Assembly: GCA_030667765.1 (NCBI GenBank)
Contig: DAOUVF010000036.1
Location: forward strand, 1-13,171
Direction of reading: 5' to 3'
DNA: 13,171 bases
DNA from: Bacteroides sp.
GTDB taxonomy: Bacteria > Bacteroidota > Bacteroidia > Bacteroidales > SM23-62
Shown here: positions 7,417 through 13,171 of the stretch, in pieces
Numbering within the stretch: the stretch's first letter is position 1
Layout of the letters: each line of letters opens with the position of its first letter
Made by a program: the position numbers and the translations under genes
Notes under the pieces: generated by a model
Told to the model about the DNA's origin: nothing
What the model saw: only the letters and a program-made list of their open reading frames with translations
Database searches by the model: none

Positions 7417-8913
7417 ATGCATTTCAGAGCCAAGCGCTTACATATTCTCCTATTGAGATCATTTGCAGGGCCTTTTGCAATGACATTTTTGATCGTAATT
7501 TTTATCATGGTCATGCAATTCCTTTTCAAATATATCAATGACCTCATAGGCAAAGGGTTGGAATTTCCGGTCGTATCAGAGTTTTTACTCTACCTGACAG
7601 CTACTATGGTACCCATGGCTTTACCCCTGGCCATCCTTATGGCAGCCCTGATGACCTTTGGCAACCTGGGTGAATTCTATGAACTGACAGCCATGAAATC
7701 CTCCGGGGTCTCGCTTGTCAGGATCATGCTTCCTCTCATTATTGTGGCAGTATTCCTGAGTATAGGGGCTTTCCTTTTTTCCAACTATATGTTACCAGTT
7801 ACCAATCTGAAAATGAGGTCTTTGCTGTATGATATACAGCGAAAACGACCGTCCTTCCAGATTGTGGAAGGAATATTCTACAATGGTATCGAAGGATACA
7901 GCATGAAAATCGACACAAAGAATCCCGATACCAACATATTATATGGAATAAGGATTTACGATCACACGGACCGCAAGGGGAATACCATGGTAACCGTGGC
8001 AGATTCCGGTTACATGCAGGTATCTGCAGATGACCAGTATCTGATCTTTACACTTTACAGTGGCCGTTCGTATAATGAATTAGAATCCGACAGGAAAAAC
8101 AAGAAAGACTTTACCTATCCACACAGAAGGGATCTCTTCCAGGAACAGACAATCCTGATTGAGCTGACAGGATTCGGACTCGACCGCACCGATGAATCCC
8201 TGTTCAAGAATAATTATTCCATGATGAGCCTCAACATGCTGGGGCATTATGAGGATTCATTCCGGACAGAGATCAAAAAAATCTACAGGAACGTAAACGA
8301 TGCACTCAGTGAACGCACCTATTACAATTACAAGAGAATCAATCGCAGTACAACCAAAAATGAACCTGATGAAGAAAATGATTTTGTAATGTTCAGGTTG
8401 AACCTCGACAGTCTGTTTAAAGAACTTGAGGTCAGATACAAAATCCAGACCATTGACCAGGCTCTGGTACAGGCAAGGGCTTCCATGAACCATATTTCCA
8501 CATCCAGTACGAACACGGAGGCAAAAGTCTCCCGCCTGAGGAGATACCAGATCGAGATCCAGCGAAAATTCACACTGTCTTTTGCCTGCCTGATATTTTT
8601 CTTTATCGGTGCACCGCTGGGGGCCATCATCAGAAAAGGTGGATTGGGTATGCCTGCGGTTATATCCGTTCTGTTCTTCCTGGCCTGGTACGTTTTATCC
8701 ATGTCCGGAGAACAATTTGCCCGGGACAGCGGCCTCAGTCCCGTACTTGGAATGTGGCTCTCCTCGGCCATACTCCTGCCAATCGGAATCTGGCTCACAT
8801 ACAAATCCATGACTGACTCCTCCCTTATGGACATGGAAACATACCATCTTTTCTTCAGAAGGATCAGGAGGAGGATTCGCTATATCCGGATAAAGTTTGG
8901 CATCAGAACATGA
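7417..8913 (+). CDS. LptF/LptG-family permease (YjgP/YjgQ)
   Basis: Inner-membrane subunit of the lipopolysaccharide export ABC transporter, which with LptB extracts LPS from the inner membrane and passes it through LptC/A to LptD. The 498 residues show the family layout: three N-terminal membrane segments (about 15-37, 56-82, 102-124), a periplasmic domain (about 125-384), and three C-terminal segments (about 385-405, 411-429, 441-462), then a basic tail. Family motifs include LPLAILMAALMTFGNLGE with ELTAMKSSGVS (coupling helix after TM2) and FFFIGAPLGAIIRKGGLGMP. It is much longer than the E. coli proteins (about 360) because of a bigger periplasmic domain with a helical stretch at about 268-382. 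F versus G cannot be told here, so no symbol is given. Its stop overlaps the next start (ATGA at 8910), implying coupled translation with the glycosyltransferase. Confidence 0.92.
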   Translation: MHFRAKRLHILLLRSFAGPFAMTFLIVIFIMVMQFLFKYINDLIGKGLEFPVVSEFLLYLTATMVPMALPLAILMAALMTFGNLGEFYELTAMKSSGVSLVRIMLPLIIVAVFLSIGAFLFSNYMLPVTNLKMRSLLYDIQRKRPSFQIVEGIFYNGIEGYSMKIDTKNPDTNILYGIRIYDHTDRKGNTMVTVADSGYMQVSADDQYLIFTLYSGRSYNELESDRKNKKDFTYPHRRDLFQEQTILIELTGFGLDRTDESLFKNNYSMMSLNMLGHYEDSFRTEIKKIYRNVNDALSERTYYNYKRINRSTTKNEPDEENDFVMFRLNLDSLFKELEVRYKIQTIDQALVQARASMNHISTSSTNTEAKVSRLRRYQIEIQRKFTLSFACLIFFFIGAPLGAIIRKGGLGMPAVISVLFFLAWYVLSMSGEQFARDSGLSPVLGMWLSSAILLPIGIWLTYKSMTDSSLMDMETYHLFFRRIRRRIRYIRIKFGIRT

Positions 8914-10106
8914 AGATCCTGATCCTGAGTACAAAAATGCCCTGGCCAGCAAGGGATGGAGGTGCGATAGCCACCCTAAACATGGCACTGGGCTTTGCTC
9001 ACAGAAACTGCCAGGTCACATTGCTTACCATGAATACCGGGAAGCATTACTTCCCTGAAACAGAATTGCCGGCAAACCTAAGGGACCAGATCTCCATCCG
9101 GTCAGTAAATGTTGATACAAAAATTCGTCCCCTCAGGCTGATACTTAATTTTCTTTTTTCCAGATACCCCTACAATGCACAAAGGTTCATTTCAAAACCT
9201 TTTAAGGCAGCATTGGAGAAATGCCTGGCAGAGCATGATTTTGATATCGTCCAATTGGAAGGACCCTACCTTTCGTGTTATATCCCCAGCATCAAGGGTA
9301 AGGCCAAGATAGTATTGAGGGCGCATAATCAGGAACACCGGATCTGGAAACTCATGTCAAAACAGGAGCGTAATCCGCTGAAACGGTTCTACCTGAAAAA
9401 CCTTGCCATGAGGATAGAGGAACTGGAGAAAAAGTTACTGTCTGAAATAGACGTACTTATTCCAATATCAGAGGCAGACAGGAAGGGATTTGGTCATATG
9501 GGCCACACCTTACCGGTCATGGTCATACCAACCGGGATAGATATTTCCAATTACCCGGTGAATAAAGATGAAAACAGGATCCTGCTTTTTTTTATCGGGG
9601 CGTTGGACTGGGGCCCCAACCAGGAAGGTCTTGACTGGTTCTTCAGGGAGGTATGGCCCGAGATCAATCTCAAATGGCCAGGGCTCACCCTTGACCTTGC
9701 CGGCAGAAATCCGGCGTATTATTTCAATGGCAGAAATCTGCCTGACAATGTCAGGCTGGAAGGTGAAGTTGAAGACGCGATTGAATTCTTTCATCATCAT
9801 TCTGTGATGATCGTGCCACTGCTTACAGGCAGCGGTATCCGGATCAAAATACTCGAAGCCATGGCCATGGGAAAGACCGTAATCAGTACCAGGATTGGGG
9901 CTGGTGGACTGGAGGCCATGCACGGTGAACACCTTTTCCTGGCTGATACTCCGGCCGAATATGTCAGGACCCTTGAAAACTTGCACACCAGACAGGATCA
10001 CCTTCAGAATATGGGCTTGAGAGCCCGCCAATTTGTTAAGGAAAATTTTGATATATTAGTGCTCTCCGAAAAACTGATCTCCTTTTATAAAGAGCAACTC
10101 GTATGA
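8910..10106 (+). CDS. Glycosyltransferase, GT-B fold, GT4-like
   Basis: A 398-residue retaining-type glycosyltransferase, probably cytosolic or peripheral to the inner membrane. The N-terminal Rossmann half begins KILILSTKMPWPARDGGAI (acceptor side, with the glycine turn) and includes FDIVQLEGPYLSCY (111-124) and a central RAHNQEH. The C-terminal donor half shows FIGALDWGPNQEGLDWF (228-244) and the nucleotide-sugar site GSGIRIKILEAMAMGKTVI (307-325), whose E316 heads the family E-x7-E-like region. It most resembles GT4 enzymes of surface polysaccharide and sugar-transferase systems. ATG overlaps the permease stop (ATGA), and its own stop overlaps the next glycosyltransferase start (ATGA at 10103), so the three are probably translated together. 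Donor and acceptor are unknown; LPS, capsule or exopolysaccharide building is the natural context. Confidence 0.88.
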   Translation: MKILILSTKMPWPARDGGAIATLNMALGFAHRNCQVTLLTMNTGKHYFPETELPANLRDQISIRSVNVDTKIRPLRLILNFLFSRYPYNAQRFISKPFKAALEKCLAEHDFDIVQLEGPYLSCYIPSIKGKAKIVLRAHNQEHRIWKLMSKQERNPLKRFYLKNLAMRIEELEKKLLSEIDVLIPISEADRKGFGHMGHTLPVMVIPTGIDISNYPVNKDENRILLFFIGALDWGPNQEGLDWFFREVWPEINLKWPGLTLDLAGRNPAYYFNGRNLPDNVRLEGEVEDAIEFFHHHSVMIVPLLTGSGIRIKILEAMAMGKTVISTRIGAGGLEAMHGEHLFLADTPAEYVRTLENLHTRQDHLQNMGLRARQFVKENFDILVLSEKLISFYKEQLV

Positions 10107-11269
10107 TCTGGGAAATTATATTGTGGGTTTCCGTTGTTGCCATTATACAGTCGTATATTTTTTATCCCCTGATAGCCAGCCTTTTGTCACGACTTAAAAA
10201 AGATAACGACAGAGTTTTGACAGTCACTGATGACCTTCCTTTCGTATCCATTATCATGGCTGTCTATAATGAAGAAAAAGTTATCTCTGAAAAATTTCAA
10301 AGTTTATTTAATACCGGATACCCGGGGGACAGATTTGAACTATTAGTAGGCTCGGATGGTTCTTCTGACAGGACAAATGACATCCTGGAGGAGTTCTCAA
10401 AGAGTCATGAATCTTTTCATTTTATTGTCTTCCGCCAGAGAAGGGGTAAACCGGCAGTGATCAATGAACTCAGTGATAGGGCCAGGGGTGATATACTGAT
10501 CATGACTGATGCCCAGGTCCTCTTCACTCCCGATACCATCTTCGAACTGGTCAAACATTACAGGAATGAACAAATAGGCCTGGTTGGTGCCAACATCCTG
10601 AACACAAGAATTGACAAGAGTGGGATCTCATACCAGGAATGGTCCTTTATGTCAAGGGAGATCAGGTTAAAATACCATGAGGGAAAAGCCTGGGGAACAA
10701 TGATAGGTGCTTATGGTGCCTGCTATTCCATCAGGAATGAATACTATACCAAGGTGCCTGAAGGATATTCTGTAGATGATTTTTACATAACTATGAAGGT
10801 ACTGGAGAAAAAGAAGAAGTGCATCCTTGAAATGAAAGCCATAGGGTACGAAAATGTTCCCAATCGCCTGTCTGAAGAATTCCGCCGGAAGATCAGGATA
10901 GCGGCAGGAAATTTTCAGAATCTTAAAACCTTCTATAAACTGTTATGGCCGCCTTTCACGGGAGTGGCATTCAGTTTTTTCTCCCACAAGGTATTGAGAT
11001 GGCTGGGACCATTCTTCCTGCTGTTTCTGTTCATCTCAAATATCATCCTTGCTTTCTACCATCCTTATTACAGGATTCTGCTGATGATACAGGGACTGCT
11101 GATCATAAGTCCAATTATTGACTTTTTATTAAGGAAAATAGGATTACATATTGTAATTTTGCGCTTCATTACTCATTTCTATAGCATGAACCTTGCCCTA
11201 TTGGCAGGTTTTCTGAAATTTATTAAAGGAACGGAAACAAATGTCTGGCAACCTACAAGAAGAACATAA
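10103..11269 (+). CDS. Membrane glycosyltransferase family 2 protein
   Basis: A 388-residue processive-type GT2. It has an N-terminal membrane segment (about 3-25), a cytosolic GT-A domain (about 47-270), and three C-terminal membrane segments (about 300-318, 323-343, 351-372). GT-A motifs: VSIIMAVYNEE (48-58), VGSDGSSDRT (82-91, donor nucleotide Asp), RRGKPAVIN, the DxD-like D136-A-Q138, and D225-D226 in YSVDDFYI (catalytic base region). RRKIRIAAGNFQNL (261-274) corresponds to the Q/RxxRW region. The DxD third position is Gln, where Asp or Asn is more usual. Layout resembles cellulose/poly-N-acetylglucosamine-type synthases that add sugars while binding the membrane. The start overlaps the previous stop (ATGA) and the 3' end overlaps ribBA by 29 bases. 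Substrate is not determinable from sequence. Confidence 0.88.
   Translation: MIWEIILWVSVVAIIQSYIFYPLIASLLSRLKKDNDRVLTVTDDLPFVSIIMAVYNEEKVISEKFQSLFNTGYPGDRFELLVGSDGSSDRTNDILEEFSKSHESFHFIVFRQRRGKPAVINELSDRARGDILIMTDAQVLFTPDTIFELVKHYRNEQIGLVGANILNTRIDKSGISYQEWSFMSREIRLKYHEGKAWGTMIGAYGACYSIRNEYYTKVPEGYSVDDFYITMKVLEKKKKCILEMKAIGYENVPNRLSEEFRRKIRIAAGNFQNLKTFYKLLWPPFTGVAFSFFSHKVLRWLGPFFLLFLFISNIILAFYHPYYRILLMIQGLLIISPIIDFLLRKIGLHIVILRFITHFYSMNLALLAGFLKFIKGTETNVWQPTRRT
11225..11230 (+). promoter_or_regulatory. Shine-Dalgarno-like site for ribBA
   Basis: AAAGGA lies 10 bases before the ribBA ATG at 11241, within the end of the GT2 coding sequence. Such sites are otherwise scarce in this window, so this supports the overlapping start, which begins the DHBP-synthase domain at the expected distance. 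Confidence 0.4.
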
Positions 11270-12509
11270 AACTGATGATGTGGTCTTTAATTCCATTGAT
11301 GAGGCCATTGATGAGATAAAAAAAGGGCATATCATCATCGTCGTTGATGATGAGGACCGGGAAAATGAAGGTGATTTCGTTGCCGCCGCAGAAAATATCA
11401 CTACTGAGACGGTCAATTTCATGGCTACATATGGCAGGGGATTGATTTGTGCAGCTCTTTCCGAGGAAAGATGCCGGGAACTTGAGCTGGATCTTATGGT
11501 TGGCAAAAATACCAGCCATCATGATACAGCTTTTACTGTTTCGGTTGACCTTTTAGGCCATGGTACAACTACCGGGATCTCGGCCAGCGACAGGGCAAAA
11601 ACAATCCGGTCGCTCGTTAATCAGGCCACCAGACCCGGGGATCTTGGCAGACCAGGACACATTTTTCCCCTGAAAGCCAAATCCAAAGGTGTTTTAAGAA
11701 GGACCGGGCACACGGAAGCGACTGTCGACCTTACCAGGTTGGCAGGTTTAAAACCAGGTGGTGCCCTGGTCGAGATCATGAATGAAGACGGGTCGATGGC
11801 AAGATTGCCACAACTCCTGGACATAGCCTGCAAATTTAACCTGAAACTGGTAACCATCAAAGACCTGATCGCCTATCGGCTCCAGACTGATAGTATCATC
11901 ATCAAGGGTGTGGAGGTAACACTGCCTACCACGTATGGCAGTTTCAGACTGATCCCCTTTATACAAGAATCTAACGGGCTTGAACATATCGCCCTGGTAA
12001 AAGGAGAATTGAACAAGGATGAATCAATTCTCACCAGGGTACATTCCTCATGTATGACCGGTGATATCTTTGGATCCTACCGCTGTGATTGCGGGGTTCA
12101 ACTCCACAAGGCCATGGAAATGATCGAGAAGGAAGGCAGGGGTGTATTGATTTACCTCAACCAGGAAGGCAGGGGTATCGGATTATCTAACAAGATCAGG
12201 GCATATAAGCTCCAGGAGCAGGGACGGGATACCGTGGAGGCCAATATTGACCTGGGATTCAAAGATGATGAAAGGGACTATGGAGTGGGTGCCAATATTC
12301 TCCGGGAACTGGGACTCGGTAAACTAAAACTCATTACGAATAATCCTGTAAAACGTGCCGGATTGGAAGGATATGGACTGACCATCGTCGAGAATATTCC
12401 CCTTGTGATTGAACCCAATGAGCACAACGCCTTTTACCTGAAAACCAAACAGGATAAAATGGGGCATTTTCTGGACATCGCCAAATACAATATTGATAAG
12501 AAAGAATGA
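11241..12509 (+). CDS. ribBA: Bifunctional 3,4-DHBP synthase / GTP cyclohydrolase II
   Basis: Cytosolic riboflavin enzyme of 422 residues that starts both branches of the pathway. The RibB half (about 14-213) turns ribulose 5-phosphate into 3,4-dihydroxy-2-butanone 4-phosphate and formate; it shows VVDDEDRENEGD (34-45), RGLICAALS, HHDTAFTVSVD (93-103), TTGISASDRAKTI (110-122) and RRTGHTEATVDL (153-164). The RibA half (about 218-405) opens the GTP ring; its zinc cysteines C271, C282 and C284 lie in the expected C-x10-C-x-C pattern, with YLNQEGRGIGL (305-315), DLGF and ITNNPVKRAGL (365-375). All key blocks are present, so both activities are expected. It starts within the GT2 gene (29-base overlap) and its stop overlaps the fmt start (ATGA at 12506). 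I see no FMN riboswitch upstream, as expected inside an operon. Confidence 0.97.
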   Translation: MSGNLQEEHKTDDVVFNSIDEAIDEIKKGHIIIVVDDEDRENEGDFVAAAENITTETVNFMATYGRGLICAALSEERCRELELDLMVGKNTSHHDTAFTVSVDLLGHGTTTGISASDRAKTIRSLVNQATRPGDLGRPGHIFPLKAKSKGVLRRTGHTEATVDLTRLAGLKPGGALVEIMNEDGSMARLPQLLDIACKFNLKLVTIKDLIAYRLQTDSIIIKGVEVTLPTTYGSFRLIPFIQESNGLEHIALVKGELNKDESILTRVHSSCMTGDIFGSYRCDCGVQLHKAMEMIEKEGRGVLIYLNQEGRGIGLSNKIRAYKLQEQGRDTVEANIDLGFKDDERDYGVGANILRELGLGKLKLITNNPVKRAGLEGYGLTIVENIPLVIEPNEHNAFYLKTKQDKMGHFLDIAKYNIDKKE

Positions 12510-13171
12510 TCCGTGAATTAAGGATACTTTTCATGGGAACACCGGAATTTGCAGTGGCCGGCCTGGATGCCCTGATCAGTGATGAACAGCATGTGATCGC
12601 AGTCGTTACCAGTATGGATAAGCCCGCCGGGAGAGGTCGAAAAATCAGGACCTCCCCGATTAAGGATTATGCACTTTCACAAAATATACCTGTATTACAA
12701 CCTGAGAAACTCAAATCCCCTGCTTTTTTAGCTGAACTCCAGGATCTTCAGCCTGATCTTTTGGTGGTGGTGGCTTTTCGTATGTTGCCCGAGCAAGTAT
12801 GGAAACTACCACCCATGGGAACCATTAACCTGCACGCTTCCCTGCTGCCTCAATACCGTGGTGCTGCCCCGATTAACCGGGTCCTGATGAACGGGGAAAC
12901 AGAAACGGGCCTTACCACATTTTTCATTGAAAAGGATATCGATACCGGGAAAATCATACTCCAGGAAACGGTACCTGTTGATCCGAATGAAGATGCCGGC
13001 AGCCTGCATGATAAAATGATGAATACGGGAGCAGCATTATTGGTCAGAACAGTTCGGGCCATTGCAAAAGGGAATCCACACCTGATAGACCAGGCTGCCC
13101 TGATCAGAAAGCAGGAGGAACTTAAAACGGCCCCAAGAATATTCACGGAAGACTGCAGGGTAAACTGGGAT
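12506..13171 (+). CDS. fmt: Methionyl-tRNA formyltransferase (3' truncated by window edge)
   Basis: Formylates the initiator Met-tRNA using 10-formyltetrahydrofolate, in the cytosol. The frame runs open from ATG 12506 to the window end, giving 222 of the family's usual 310-320 residues, so the end of the catalytic domain and the C-terminal tRNA-binding domain are missing. The N-terminus, RILFMGTPEFAV, is the family start. The formyl-transfer site is clear: N108 and H110 in NLHASLLPQYRGAAPI (the SLLP hallmark), and D146 in KDIDTGKI; they correspond to N106, H108 and D144 of the E. coli enzyme. DKPAGRGRK (62-70) is the known basic loop region. The start overlaps the ribBA stop as ATGA, so the gene is coupled to the upstream operon. 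Confidence 0.96.
   Translation, partial: MIRELRILFMGTPEFAVAGLDALISDEQHVIAVVTSMDKPAGRGRKIRTSPIKDYALSQNIPVLQPEKLKSPAFLAELQDLQPDLLVVVAFRMLPEQVWKLPPMGTINLHASLLPQYRGAAPINRVLMNGETETGLTTFFIEKDIDTGKIILQETVPVDPNEDAGSLHDKMMNTGAALLVRTVRAIAKGNPHLIDQAALIRKQEELKTAPRIFTEDCRVNWD

Noticed and set aside
1..13171. A defence, mobile, CRISPR or biosynthetic gene system.
   Set aside because: No transposase, integrase, nuclease, toxin-antitoxin pair, spaced repeat array or synthase module is visible; all ten genes belong to known metabolic or envelope families.

Overview
The window looks like chromosome of a Bacteroidetes bacterium, possibly a marine or polysaccharide-degrading one. The reasons are the PD40-propeller/OmpA outer-membrane protein, the START-like protein next to an LptF/LptG-family permease and ribBA, and promoter elements of the Bacteroidetes type (TAnnTTTG near -7 with a TTG-like -33). 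Good Shine-Dalgarno sites are scarce. Coding density is about 97 percent and no gap between genes exceeds 300 bases. I see no tRNA, rRNA, insertion sequence, CRISPR array or phage gene.

Region 1 (1-4340, + strand) is a sugar catabolism segment. It holds araA (L-arabinose isomerase, cut at its 5' end by the window edge), a lipoprotein arylsulfatase 14 bases downstream, and a HAD-family phosphatase/phosphoglucomutase-like protein that appears to have its own promoter. An isomerase beside a surface or periplasmic sulfatase suggests use of a sulfated, arabinose-containing glycan, but this is inference.

Region 2 (4365-6782, - strand) is a single large envelope protein. It has a signal peptide, TPR-like helices, a PD40-type beta-propeller, a Thr-rich linker, an OmpA_C peptidoglycan-binding domain, and then two tandem 65-residue SPOR-like units that I could align without gaps. 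The layout resembles PorE of the type IX secretion/gliding machinery, with differences.

Region 3 (6973-13171, + strand) starts after a short divergent intergenic region that carries a 20-bp perfect inverted repeat. It holds a START-like protein and an LptF/LptG-family permease, then two glycosyltransferases (a GT4-like GT-B enzyme and a membrane GT2), bifunctional ribBA, and fmt, which runs off the window end. From the permease on, every junction is a start/stop overlap (ATGA three times, and 29 bases between the GT2 gene and ribBA), so these five genes are very probably one translationally coupled operon. It mixes lipopolysaccharide export and surface sugar assembly with riboflavin synthesis and translation initiation.

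I did not find a clearly new multi-gene system. The strongest unusual items are the tandem SPOR-like C-terminus, the arabinose isomerase/sulfatase/HAD grouping, and the palindrome between the divergent genes.
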